A stretch of DNA of 64,000 bases. Origin: JADJOY01 sp046331705 [NCBI: bacterium]. Lineage in GTDB: Bacteria; JADJOY01. Positions 27,788 to 36,473 of the stretch are shown here, one piece after another. The translations under genes and the position numbers were made by a program. A model generated the notes under the pieces. The model searched no databases and was not told the DNA's origin. It was given only the letters and a program-made list of their open reading frames with translations. Position 1 is the first letter of the stretch, and the number at the start of each line of letters is the position of its first letter. The stretch covers positions 7,346 to 71,345 of the forward strand of contig JAXLQJ010000038.1 in the NCBI GenBank assembly GCA_046331705.1, in the 5' to 3' direction.

Positions 27788-28318
27788 GTGACCGTCGAGG
27801 TGGTCGATGGGTGGGTGGTCGCGCTGGCCCTGATCGGTGCGGTCGCCGATTGGCGAACGCGCCGGATCCCCAACGCGGTGACCTTCCCGGCGATGGCGGT
27901 GGGCATGCTCCTGACCATCTCGGCGCACGGGTGGGCTGGCGTCGCGGAGGCGGGTGTAGGGATCGCAACGGCGCTCGGGCTGCTGGGCATCCCGTTCGCC
28001 CTCGGCTGGGCGGGCGCCGGGGACGTGAAATTCCTCATGGCGTTCGGGGCCTGTCTCGGGGCGCGCAACACGGTCGAAGCGTTCCTGTGGGCGACCGCCG
28101 CCGGTGGACTTCTGGCCGTAGCCGTGCTAGGGGTGACGGCACGCGGACGCCACCGCGCCCTAACATCCTGGATTCAATTTAAAAACCTGGTCTACACGCG
28201 CGACGTTTCCATGTTGAAGCCGACCACCCACAACGATACAATCGCCGTGCCGTACGGGTTGGCGCTAGCGATCGGCGCCGTAACGGCGCGGCTTTGCAGA
28301 GGGATTCTTCTTGGTTGA
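27788..28318 (+). CDS. cpaA: Prepilin peptidase CpaA/TadV (A24 aspartic protease)
   Basis: Membrane aspartic peptidase that cleaves Flp prepilins and TadE/F pseudopilins. At 176 residues with about five membrane segments it matches the short CpaA/TadV type without the methylase domain. The first catalytic Asp is in VADWRTRRIPNAVTF and the second in WAGAGDVKFLMAFGA. GTG 27788 is chosen because the hydrophobic core begins at once. The last 60 residues are encoded by noticeably A+T-richer DNA (about 28160-28260) than the rest of the locus. It opens the Tad gene string. Confidence 0.92.
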   Translation: MTVEVVDGWVVALALIGAVADWRTRRIPNAVTFPAMAVGMLLTISAHGWAGVAEAGVGIATALGLLGIPFALGWAGAGDVKFLMAFGACLGARNTVEAFLWATAAGGLLAVAVLGVTARGRHRALTSWIQFKNLVYTRDVSMLKPTTHNDTIAVPYGLALAIGAVTARLCRGILLG

Positions 28319-28366
28319 GGCCAACACGGACGCGCGGCTGGTGTGTGGCTCGGCGCCCACGGCTCC

Positions 28367-28777
28367 ATGATGCGATCGCCACACGGCGCCTCCGAGCGCG
28401 GACAAGCCACGATCGAACTCGCGATATTCCTTCCTTTTTTTCTTCTCTTGCTGTTAGGTGCGATCGAGCTCGGCAACGCGTGGCACGCGGCGAACCAAGT
28501 GGCGCAGGCGGCACACGAAGGCGTCGAGCACGTGCGTCGGACACACCAGCTCGACTCCTCGCAAGTCAATGCGATCGTGACCTCGCTCGCCGGACCTCAC
28601 GCGATCGCGTCGCTCACGTCTCGCGACGCGTCGTCGGTGGCGAACGGGCGCCTCGTGACGGTGGACGTCGAGCTCAGGTCACCGCTTCTGACGGGCCCAT
28701 TCCTGAAGCTCTTCTCGCCGTTTCGCTCGGGCACCATCCGAATCCAACGCTCGGCGACCGCGCTGGTGCTGACGTGA
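28367..28777 (+). CDS. TadE-like pseudopilin 1
   Basis: A 136-residue minor pilin of the Tad system. The TadE signature is near the start: ERGQATIELAIFLPFFLLLL, where the prepilin peptidase is expected to cut before the Thr/Glu of the hydrophobic helix, and Glu+5 is conserved. The rest is a small beta-rich domain. ATG 28367 is used; ATG 28370 and GTG 28343 are alternatives. Its stop overlaps the GTG of a second TadE-like gene, indicating paralogous, translationally coupled pseudopilins. Confidence 0.85.
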   Translation: MMRSPHGASERGQATIELAIFLPFFLLLLLGAIELGNAWHAANQVAQAAHEGVEHVRRTHQLDSSQVNAIVTSLAGPHAIASLTSRDASSVANGRLVTVDVELRSPLLTGPFLKLFSPFRSGTIRIQRSATALVLT

Positions 28778-29244
28778 GGCGGCGAGGCGGGCGCCGGTTC
28801 GGGGCGGCGGTGCGGCGCTCGCGCCGCGCGGAATCCGGACAATCGACGCTCGAGTTCGCGCTGGTGCTTCCGTTCTTCCTGCTGCTCTTCCTGGCGATGA
28901 TCGAGTTCGGCATCGCGTGGACGGCATCGTCGGCCGCCGCGGCGGCGGCCAAGGAAGGTGCCGAGTACGCGCGCCGCCAGGTTCCGTTCTCGCCGGCCGT
29001 CCTCACGCGTGCCAACGAGATCGCCGCGAGGTACCTGGAGCCCTTCACGCGAGCAGGCGGCTTCGCCGTGGCGAGCATTCGCAGCGGCGAGCTCGTGGGC
29101 GAGGACACGCTCACGGTCGAGGTGGACGTCCAGTACCCCTTGCTCACGGGCGCGTTTCTGCGCAGCATCCGCTTCGGGGCCGAGCCGGTGTTCGGCGACG
29201 GAACCATCACGATCCGGCGCGAGGCGCGGGTCTTGATCCTATGA
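28774..29244 (+). CDS. TadE-like pseudopilin 2
   Basis: A 156-residue TadE-type protein with the hallmark ESGQSTLEFALVLPFFLLLF preceded by an Arg-rich leader of about 22 residues. The hydrophobic helix is followed by a helical stretch (AAAAAKEGAEYARRQV) as in its upstream neighbour, and both end in VDVELRSPLLTG / VDVQYPLLTG-like strands. The two are clearly paralogues. The GTG at 28774 overlaps the upstream stop (GTGA). Confidence 0.85.
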   Translation: MRRRGGRRFGAAVRRSRRAESGQSTLEFALVLPFFLLLFLAMIEFGIAWTASSAAAAAAKEGAEYARRQVPFSPAVLTRANEIAARYLEPFTRAGGFAVASIRSGELVGEDTLTVEVDVQYPLLTGAFLRSIRFGAEPVFGDGTITIRREARVLIL

Positions 29245-29390
29245 ACGGCGATTGGATGCACATGAGCGAGATCGACCGCTGCGCCCCCGGCAGCGCCGCC
29301 GCGCGGCGCCCCGCGAACCCGACGCTGGGCGCGGCGAGCACGGCAGCGGCGGGCGGGTCGCATCGTTTCCCAGTCTCGTCGAGGGAGTGA
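29241..29390 (+). CDS. Possible 49-residue ORF between tadE2 and cpaB
   Basis: An ATG at 29241 overlaps the TadE2 stop (ATGA) and opens a 49-codon frame ending at 29390, five bases before cpaB. The product is Ala/Gly/Arg-rich (CAPGSAAARRPANPTLGAAS) with no signal or membrane helix. No family is recognised. The overlap and tight spacing are the only support; it may be a spacer without coding function. Confidence 0.2.
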   Translation: MNGDWMHMSEIDRCAPGSAAARRPANPTLGAASTAAAGGSHRFPVSSRE

Positions 29391-29394
29391 TCGA

Positions 29395-30294
29395 GTGGAC
29401 TCCAAGCGTCCGGTCATCCTGCTGCTGGTCTTCGCTGCGGTTTCCGCGTTGTTGGCGGGGCTCGTCTACGAGCAGCTCGCCGGTGGCGCCAGCCGCGGCG
29501 ATCGCGGTGACGTCGTCCAGGTGGTGGTGGCGAAGCAGGACTTGTTGCCCGGCACGCGGATCACGCCGGAGCTCGCCTCCGCCGCGTTCGCGCGTCGCTC
29601 GTGGCCTCGTGAGCTGCTGCCGCCGGACGTGGTCCAGAGCGCGGATTCCGTGACGGGGCAGATCGTGCGCGCAGCGATCTTCGCCGGTGAGCCGCTCTAT
29701 CGGTTCAAGCTCGCCGCCGCCGATTCGAGCGCGTCGCTGCCGGTCGCCGTGGCGGATGGCATGCGCGCCTTCACGGTTCCCGTCGACGAGGTCACGGGTG
29801 TGGGCGGCTACGTGCTCTCGGGATCGTACGTCGACGTGATCGGCACGTTCCGCAACGTCCACGAATCCATGTTCGGCCATTCGCGCGGCGAGACCTTCTC
29901 GAAGGTCATCCTGGAGCGCGTGAAGGTGCTTGCGTCGGGTCCGCAGATGGAGCAGAACGACCTGGGCAGCCGGTCGCGAGGCGAGGGCAACACTGGACGT
30001 GCCGCGATTCTCGCTCGTGACCACAACGCGCCGACGAGCGCGACGCTGCTCGTCTCGCCTTCTCAATCCGAGAGCCTCGCGCTGGCCGTCAAGGAAGGGT
30101 CGATCCACCTGGCGCTGCGCAACTATCAAGACGAAGGTTCCGGCCAGACGACGGGGATCACCAAGGAAGAGCTCCTCGGGCTCGCGTTGCCGGAGCCCGG
30201 TTTCGTGCCGCAGGGGCGCGAGCCCGCGCCGCAGCCGACCGGTCCAGCGGTCGAGGTCATCCGCGGCAGCGAGCGCAGCTCGGTGAGCTTCTGA
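29395..30294 (+). CDS. cpaB: Flp pilus assembly protein CpaB/RcpC
   Basis: A 299-residue periplasmic protein of the Tad apparatus that associates with the outer-membrane secretin. It has an N-terminal membrane anchor (RPVILLLVFAAVSALLAGLVY) followed by a SAF domain at about residues 45-110 (VVAKQDLLPGTRI...AAIFAGEPLYRFKL). The conserved segment MRAFTVPVDEVTGVGGYVL with GSYVDVIGTF follows. GTG 29395 has GAGGGAG (29381-29387) at a good distance. It is placed directly before the secretin gene as in known Tad loci. Confidence 0.92.
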   Translation: MDSKRPVILLLVFAAVSALLAGLVYEQLAGGASRGDRGDVVQVVVAKQDLLPGTRITPELASAAFARRSWPRELLPPDVVQSADSVTGQIVRAAIFAGEPLYRFKLAAADSSASLPVAVADGMRAFTVPVDEVTGVGGYVLSGSYVDVIGTFRNVHESMFGHSRGETFSKVILERVKVLASGPQMEQNDLGSRSRGEGNTGRAAILARDHNAPTSATLLVSPSQSESLALAVKEGSIHLALRNYQDEGSGQTTGITKEELLGLALPEPGFVPQGREPAPQPTGPAVEVIRGSERSSVSF

Positions 30295-30340
30295 GGATGG
30301 GCGCCCGCCAGCCCCGGCACGCGCCAGAGGACACGACAGG

Positions 30341-32605
30341 ATGAGCGGAATGCCACGACGAGATCGGCGTACGGGAGTCCTGGGCGGGCGGCGTCTCGCC
30401 ACGCGCCTCGCGGTGGCCCTCGTGTCGGGCGTCCTGGTCGCGGGCGTGCCTGCGCCCGAGACCGTACGCATTCCGGTCGGACAGAGCGTCTCGCTGCCGC
30501 TCGGATCGCCGGTTTCCAAGATCAGCGATGCCGACAGCTCGGTGGTCGGGTACTTCCTGAACAGCGCCGACCAGATCGAGATCGTGGGCCGGGGGACGGG
30601 AAGCTCGCCGCTGCGCGTGCGCTTGGCGGACGGCAGCTCGCGGTTGTTCCAGGTCGATGTCGTCCCGCCGGGCGCCGTCCCCGCCGAGCCCGAGCCCATC
30701 GTGGCTTCGGCGGCGACGGCCGCCGCGACGCCGGAAGCCGCGCCGCTCGCGGTTTCGGCCGCCGCTTCGCCCGCGGACGATGCTTCCGAGCTCGAGCTGG
30801 GCGTCGGCGAGACTCAGTCGTTCGACGTCACGGGCACGGCCACGCGGATCGACGTTGGCACCGCGGGAATCGTCGATGTCGAACGGAACCATCCCGGCGA
30901 GGTCACGCTGGTCGGCCGAGCGCCGGGGCGGACCGACATCACGCTGACCGGCAGCGGGGGCGTGACGTCGCGCTACTCGGTGCGCGTGGTCTCGCGAGGT
31001 GGAGCCGAGCCCAGTGACGTGCTCAGCGTCACCGAGGTGCCGCCCGTTTCGGCGGCGAGCGCCGAGGAAGCGTTGCCGGAGCCGCCCGCGGAGCGCGTCG
31101 CGGATCTGCCGCCGCCGCCTGCCCCCGCGTACCCACCGGAGTCGGAGATCGGTCCGCTGCCGGCGAACCTGAACGCGCCGCCGCCCGAGTTCGTGACGCC
31201 GGAGAAGATCGGCGAGCTCAAGAAGAGCATCGACGAGTTGCGCGGCCAGATCGCCGCGCGGCCGTCGGCTGCGGCCCCGCCGCCGCCGGCTTCATCGATT
31301 CAGCCCGCCCAGCTCAAACAAGCCGTGCGCGAGGTGCTCGCCGAATCGGCTCCACCTCGCGAGCAGGTGTGGCGTCCCGCGCCGCGGGGCGCGGCTCCGA
31401 CACCCGCGCCGGCCACGAGCCTCGACGTGCATCCCGAGGGCCGCGAGCCGCTCGCTCCACGAGCCGAGCCCGCCGCACGTCCGGCCGCCGAGACCCCACG
31501 CCCCGCGCCGCAGCCCAAGCCTCCCGAGCTGCGACCCATCGTGCGGCTCGCCGAGCTCAGCGATGGGTTGCTCTCGCTCGGTGTAGGTCGGTCGCGAGTC
31601 CTGGTGCTCGATTCCCCCGCCAAGCGCGTCGCCGTGGCGAATCCCGACGTCGGTGACGTCGTGATGGCCACGCCGTCGCAGCTGGTGGTGAACGGAAAGT
31701 CGAACGGCACGACCGACCTCGTCATCTGGGACCAGAACGATCGCGGCACGCAGGTGAAGGTACGCGTCGAGGCGCAGGGCAGCACCGAGAAGCAGGTGTT
31801 GCTCAAGTGCAAGGTCGCCGAGGTGCAACGGCAGGCGATGCGCGAGCTCGGGATCGACGCCGCGGTGCTGCTCGACAGCAACGTCGTCAAGGGCGGCCTC
31901 GGGGTGGTCACGCGGGGCGGGGGCGTGTTGCCGGGCGTGGTTCCCGGCACTCCCAGCGGCGACGTGCTCGGTTCCAGCGGACAGCTCCCCGAGAACGCGG
32001 ATCTCACGATCTTCCAGCCCGATCGCGGGATCTTCGCGTTCCTGAAGGCGCTCGAGAAGCGCGGCGTGGCGCGGATCCTGGCGGAGCCGAACCTGGTCGC
32101 GATCAACGGCCAGGAAGCGCATTTCCTCGCGGGCGGCGAGGTGCCGATCCCGATGGTCACCTCGGTGCAGACCGGCGAGCTGCCGCGGGTGACCGTCGAC
32201 TACAAGGAATTCGGCGTGAAGCTCAACTTCCGGCCCACGATCCTGGACGACGAGACCATCTCGCTGCACGTGATGCCGGAGGTGTCGAGCCTGGACTTCT
32301 CGAACGGCGTGGTGCTCTCGGACTTCAAGATCCCAGCGCTCGACACGCGCCGCGCCGAGACCACGATCCAGCTTCGCGACGGCCAGTCCATCGTCATCGC
32401 CGGGCTGATGATGACGCGCAAGGAGCAGGGCGAGTCCAAGGTGCCGTGGCTCGGCGACGTGCCGTTCTTCGGGAATCTGTTTCGCAACGACGATGGGCAG
32501 AACACGGAGACCGAGCTGGTGATCCTGCTGACGGCGCGCATCGTGCGGCCGCTGCCCGCGGGCTCGACGCCCACGCTCGCGTTCGATCGGGTCGAGACCC
32601 ACTGA
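30341..32605 (+). CDS. cpaC: Tad-type secretin CpaC/RcpA with three N-terminal pilus domains
   Basis: Outer-membrane secretin channel of 754 residues with a signal peptide. It has three copies of the short beta domain that precedes type II/III secretins (pil-N type), starting with VRIPVGQSV (about 42), LELGVGETQ (about 149) and LSLGVGRSR (about 410). A 170-residue Pro/Ala-rich linker separates copies two and three. The secretin core has VLLKCKVAEVQRQAMRELG near 490, LAEPNLVAINGQEAHFLAGG near 580, and the C-terminal ELVILLTARIVRPL. Usual CpaC is 450-550 residues with one such domain, so the enlarged periplasmic part is unusual. Confidence 0.92.
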   Translation: MSGMPRRDRRTGVLGGRRLATRLAVALVSGVLVAGVPAPETVRIPVGQSVSLPLGSPVSKISDADSSVVGYFLNSADQIEIVGRGTGSSPLRVRLADGSSRLFQVDVVPPGAVPAEPEPIVASAATAAATPEAAPLAVSAAASPADDASELELGVGETQSFDVTGTATRIDVGTAGIVDVERNHPGEVTLVGRAPGRTDITLTGSGGVTSRYSVRVVSRGGAEPSDVLSVTEVPPVSAASAEEALPEPPAERVADLPPPPAPAYPPESEIGPLPANLNAPPPEFVTPEKIGELKKSIDELRGQIAARPSAAAPPPPASSIQPAQLKQAVREVLAESAPPREQVWRPAPRGAAPTPAPATSLDVHPEGREPLAPRAEPAARPAAETPRPAPQPKPPELRPIVRLAELSDGLLSLGVGRSRVLVLDSPAKRVAVANPDVGDVVMATPSQLVVNGKSNGTTDLVIWDQNDRGTQVKVRVEAQGSTEKQVLLKCKVAEVQRQAMRELGIDAAVLLDSNVVKGGLGVVTRGGGVLPGVVPGTPSGDVLGSSGQLPENADLTIFQPDRGIFAFLKALEKRGVARILAEPNLVAINGQEAHFLAGGEVPIPMVTSVQTGELPRVTVDYKEFGVKLNFRPTILDDETISLHVMPEVSSLDFSNGVVLSDFKIPALDTRRAETTIQLRDGQSIVIAGLMMTRKEQGESKVPWLGDVPFFGNLFRNDDGQNTETELVILLTARIVRPLPAGSTPTLAFDRVETH

Positions 32606-32624
32606 CGTATCGCGACGTCAGGCG

Positions 32625-34109
32625 GTGGTTCGGCGCATGCGCGCGCGATGGCATCGCGACGAATCCGGGCAGGCGATCGTGCTGTTCGCGATCGGCCTGC
32701 TGCTGATCGTCTCGGTGATCGCGGTGGTGCTCGACGTGGGGATCGTCGCCACCGCGCGTACCGAGCTCGAGGACGCGACCGCGCAGGCGGCGCTCGCCGG
32801 CGCGACGCGTTTCGCCGAGTGCCCCAAGCCCGCAGCGGCGCTCGTCAACGACGTTCGAGCGCGTGCGCGAGAGGTCGCGAGCGCCAACGCCGTCGCGGGA
32901 GCGGGGCTCACCTTGGCGCCGTTCTCGGACGTCGAGGTCGGTTTCACGCTGCCCACCACGCAGGCGTACACCAAGTCGCCGCCAGGCGAGGAATACAAGG
33001 CCAACACGGTGCGGATCACCGGACGCCGCAACGACGCCGCGCCCGATGGCGCGGTGCCGCTCGTCATGGGTGGCGTGCTCGGCACCAGCGAGTCGGCGAC
33101 CAGCACCCAGGCGTGGGCGATCGCCGACGGGCCGGGCTACATCAACACCGACCTGGCGCTGGCGCTCAACGAGTGCGGCGTGCTCGGCGCGTTCGGTCCG
33201 GGCGACGGGCCGGTCCCGTATCCGCTCACGGTCAACATCGACGACCCGAGCTTCGCGCTCGGCTCGTTCGGGGTACGTCCGTTCCACCCGGATGCGCGCA
33301 CCTACGCCGTCTGTCCGCCGCCGGTCACCCCGGTCTTCCCCGATCTCATCGCGTCGCCGCCGTTCTCGGCGGACCAGGATTGCAGCGACGAGATCCTCTT
33401 CACCTCGGGCGCGATCGGCTTCAATCTGCTCTGCGATGGCAGCCCGGACCCGCCGTCGGTGTGCGCGCTGCTCGGCGATCTCTTCGGCGAGCCGTTCATG
33501 CAGGTGCACGACGATCTCCTGCTGCATAGCTCGTTTCTTCAGCCCGAGCTGGCGTTCGCGTTCAGCGGCGGCGATCTCTCGCAGCTCGTCGGCGAGTACG
33601 TCGTGCCGGTGTACTCGAGCCAGGAGATCCGCACGTTCGAGGACTTCGATCTCACGTCGATCTTCGTCGACTCGATCCCGCTGCCGCCGCTCGAGCTGGT
33701 GAGCCCGGTGTTCGGCACCCTCGACGTGGGGTTGGTGGTGAACCTCGATTGGCCGAGCCTGCCGGTCTCGGTGCGCTACTCGCCGACGGTCGGCTTCGCC
33801 AAGTACCGAGTGACCAGCGCCACGCCGATCATGAAGACGATCGTGCTCACGGTGAGCCTCGATCTCGGGAGCTGCTCGGCGAATGGCGGGTTGTGCGACG
33901 GGCTCGACTGCTGCGCGCTCTTGGACTTGCTCTTGTTTCCGCTCGACCTCGAGGTCGAGTTGCCGGTGGTCACGGGGATCGACTTCGACGGCGAGATCCT
34001 GCGCGGCCAGACGGTCGACACCTGGCTGGTGGGCGGCGTGAACTTCGGGATCTCGGCCACCGCCGGCACGGGGCCGCGGCTCATCGATCCCTCGAACAAC
34101 GGGAACTGA
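32625..34109 (+). CDS. TadG-like Flp pilus assembly protein
   Basis: A 494-residue protein with the Tad_N signature: DESGQAIVLFAIGLLLIVSV, then VVLDVGIVATARTELEDATAQAALAGA. This gives one membrane helix and a hydrophilic helix typical of TadG. The large remainder is predicted periplasmic, rich in Pro, Gly and Asp, with scattered Cys residues (for example CGVLGAF, CSDEILF, CSANGGLCDGLDCC) that could form disulfides. A von Willebrand A domain, common in TadG, is not recognised. GTG 32625 and ATG 32637 are both possible starts. It sits between the secretin and cpaF. Confidence 0.8.
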   Translation: MVRRMRARWHRDESGQAIVLFAIGLLLIVSVIAVVLDVGIVATARTELEDATAQAALAGATRFAECPKPAAALVNDVRARAREVASANAVAGAGLTLAPFSDVEVGFTLPTTQAYTKSPPGEEYKANTVRITGRRNDAAPDGAVPLVMGGVLGTSESATSTQAWAIADGPGYINTDLALALNECGVLGAFGPGDGPVPYPLTVNIDDPSFALGSFGVRPFHPDARTYAVCPPPVTPVFPDLIASPPFSADQDCSDEILFTSGAIGFNLLCDGSPDPPSVCALLGDLFGEPFMQVHDDLLLHSSFLQPELAFAFSGGDLSQLVGEYVVPVYSSQEIRTFEDFDLTSIFVDSIPLPPLELVSPVFGTLDVGLVVNLDWPSLPVSVRYSPTVGFAKYRVTSATPIMKTIVLTVSLDLGSCSANGGLCDGLDCCALLDLLLFPLDLEVELPVVTGIDFDGEILRGQTVDTWLVGGVNFGISATAGTGPRLIDPSNNGN

Positions 34110-34207
34110 ACGCCGCGTGGCTGTGGTGACTCGGAGGATGGTTCGCTAACATGCCGGCCGGGCACCGAGTCGCGAGGACGTACGCGGAAAGCCGAGGAAC
34201 GTGAGTG

Positions 34208-35545
34208 ATGGGTCTTCGTGATCGAAGGGGCTCGCAGTCTCGCCAGGGCAACGAGGAACCGGCCGCTGGTGCCGGGCGGCTCGATGCGTTCAAGGCCGAG
34301 CTCCATCAGCGCGTCATCGACCGGCTCGACCTGACCGCATCCGGCGCGCTCGATCCCGACTCGCTGACGCGCCAGGTCCGCGGCGCGGTCGCGGCGCTGC
34401 TCGACGAGGGGCGCGTGGCGCTCACGCGCGAGGAGCGGGACGCGCTCACGGACGAGCTCGTCCACGAGACGGTCGGCTTCGGCCCGCTCGAGCGGCTGCT
34501 CGCCGATCCCGCGATCACCGACATCCTGGTCAACGGATGCGATCGTGTGTACGTCGAGCGCTTCGGCAAGCTCGAACGAAGCCCGGTCAAGTTCCGCGAC
34601 GACGCGCACCTGAAGCTCATCATCGACCGGATCGTCGCCAAGGTCGGACGGCGCATCGACGAGGCCTCGCCGATGGTGGACGCGCGGCTTCCCGATGGCT
34701 CGCGGGTGAACGCGATCATCCCACCGCTGGCGCTCGACGGTCCGTGCCTCTCGATCCGCCGCTTCTTCGCCGAGCGCCTGACGATGGACGATTTGCTGTC
34801 GCTCGGCTCGGTGACGCTTCCCATCGCCACCTTGCTGCGCGCGGCGATCCGTGCGCGGCTCAACGTGCTGGTCAGCGGCGGAACCGGCGTCGGGAAGACA
34901 ACGCTGCTCAACATCCTGTCGGGCTACATCCCGGCGAGCGAGCGCATCGTCACGATCGAGGACTCCGCCGAGCTCAAGCTCCACCAGGACCACGTGGTAC
35001 GGCTCGAGACGCGGCCGCTCAACGTCGAAGGTCGCGGCGAGGTGACGCAGCGCGACTTGGTGCGCAACAGCCTGCGCATGCGGCCCGATCGCATCATCGT
35101 GGGCGAGGTCCGCGGCAACGAAGTCTTCGACATGCTGCAGGCGATGAACACGGGCCACGACGGCTCGATCGCGACCATCCACGCCAACTCGCCCCGCGAC
35201 GCCCTGCACCGCCTCGAGATGATGATGCTGCTCTCGGGGATCTCGATGCCCGAGCGCAGCATCCGTGAGCAGATCGCATCCGCCATCCAGCTGCTGATCC
35301 ACGCCGTGCGGTTCTCGGATGGCAGCAGGCGCATCACCCGCGTCTCCGAGATCGTCGGCATGGCGGGTGAGTCGATCGTCGTCGAGGACCTGTGGGTCTT
35401 CGAGCGACACGGCATCGACACGGACGGCAAGGTGCTGGGCCGGTTCCACACCACCGGCTATCGCCCGCGTTTCCTGCCGATGCTCGAGTCCTGCGGCGAG
35501 ACGCTGCCCGACGCGATGTTCGAGCCCGATGCCCGGGGCCAGTGA
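34208..35545 (+). CDS. cpaF: Tad secretion ATPase CpaF/TadA
   Basis: Cytoplasmic hexameric ATPase driving Flp pilus assembly. The 445-residue protein has the N-terminal segment [22 protein letters not shown]. Walker A ([18 protein letters not shown]) lies near residue 222, followed by the Asp box [12 protein letters not shown], Walker [21 protein letters not shown], and the His box [21 protein letters not shown] 34208 directly follows a GTG that could also serve. tadB and tadC follow in the standard order; a cpaE/tadZ gene, normally just upstream, is absent. Confidence 0.96.
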   Translation: MGLRDRRGSQSRQGNEEPAAGAGRLDAFKAELHQRVIDRLDLTASGALDPDSLTRQVRGAVAALLDEGRVALTREERDALTDELVHETVGFGPLERLLADPAITDILVNGCDRVYVERFGKLERSPVKFRDDAHLKLIIDRIVAKVGRRIDEASPMVDARLPDGSRVNAIIPPLALDGPCLSIRRFFAERLTMDDLLSLGSVTLPIATLLRAAIRARLNVLVSGGTGVGKTTLLNILSGYIPASERIVTIEDSAELKLHQDHVVRLETRPLNVEGRGEVTQRDLVRNSLRMRPDRIIVGEVRGNEVFDMLQAMNTGHDGSIATIHANSPRDALHRLEMMMLLSGISMPERSIREQIASAIQLLIHAVRFSDGSRRITRVSEIVGMAGESIVVEDLWVFERHGIDTDGKVLGRFHTTGYRPRFLPMLESCGETLPDAMFEPDARGQ

Positions 35546-35557
35546 GGCCGGCTGACG

Positions 35558-36457
35558 ATGGAAGCGCTACCGTTCGCGATGCTGGTGGGGCTGGCGTTGT
35601 TCTTCATGCTGGCGTTCGGCGCCACGGTCGCGGGCGTGTTTCGTGGGCCAGCGCGCGCCGCGCTCGGCGCTCAGCCCCTCGCCGCTTCCGGCGCCGCCGG
35701 CGCGGCGACGACCGTTGCCACGGGCGCGAACCTGCGCACGCGAGCGCGGAGCGGCTGGTCGTTGCCGTCCCGCGGTGCGCTGATCGTCGGCGTGACCGGG
35801 CTCCTGACGCTGCTCGCGTTCGCCGTGCCGCCGCACCGGCCGATCCAGATCGTCGCGGGAGCGATCCTCGGGATGCTCGTCAGCTCCTCGCTGGCACGGG
35901 CGCTCGCCGAGCGGCGGCAGGCGGCGTTCACCGCGGTGCTTCCCGACGCGCTCGATCTGCTCGCCAGCGCGATCCGCACCGGACAGCCGATCCGCGCCGG
36001 CCTCGACCTGGTCGCTCGCGAGATGCCCGATCCGCTCGGCGCGGAGTTCGCCATCGTGACGCGCGACATCGAGCTCGGCCTCGGCGAGGTCGACGCGCTC
36101 GAGGGTTTGGCCGAGCGGCTCGACTCGCTCGACGTGCAGATGCTGGTGACGTCGATCGCGGTGCAGAAGGAGGTCGGCGGCAACCTGCCGGAGGTGCTGG
36201 GCATCCTCGGGCAGACCATCCGCGCGCGCTTCCGCATCCAGGGTCAGGTGCAGGCCTACACCGCGCAGGCGCGACTGTCGGCCAAGGTGCTGATCGCGTT
36301 GCCGGTGCTGTTCGCGACCATCCTCTACGTGATTCGCCCCACGTACCTGGCGGTGCTCGTCACCGACCCGGCCGGACACGCCTTGCTGGCCGTGGCGCTC
36401 GGGGGCTGGCTCATCGGCTGGGTCGTGATCCGCTGGATCCTGTCCGTGAACGTGTGA
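35558..36457 (+). CDS. tadB: Tad inner-membrane platform protein TadB
   Basis: A 299-residue protein of the GspF/TadB family. Hydrophobic segments are at the N-terminus (LVGLALFFMLAFGATVAGVF), near residue 80-105, and a pair at the C-terminus. The cytoplasmic GspF domain has FTAVLPDALDLLASAIRTGQ and VTSIAVQKEVGGNLPEVLGIL, both typical. It interacts with CpaF to polymerise pilin. It starts 12 bases after cpaF, so coupling is likely. Confidence 0.93.
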   Translation: MEALPFAMLVGLALFFMLAFGATVAGVFRGPARAALGAQPLAASGAAGAATTVATGANLRTRARSGWSLPSRGALIVGVTGLLTLLAFAVPPHRPIQIVAGAILGMLVSSSLARALAERRQAAFTAVLPDALDLLASAIRTGQPIRAGLDLVAREMPDPLGAEFAIVTRDIELGLGEVDALEGLAERLDSLDVQMLVTSIAVQKEVGGNLPEVLGILGQTIRARFRIQGQVQAYTAQARLSAKVLIALPVLFATILYVIRPTYLAVLVTDPAGHALLAVALGGWLIGWVVIRWILSVNV

Positions 36458-36473
36458 GCGACGAGGGAATGGC

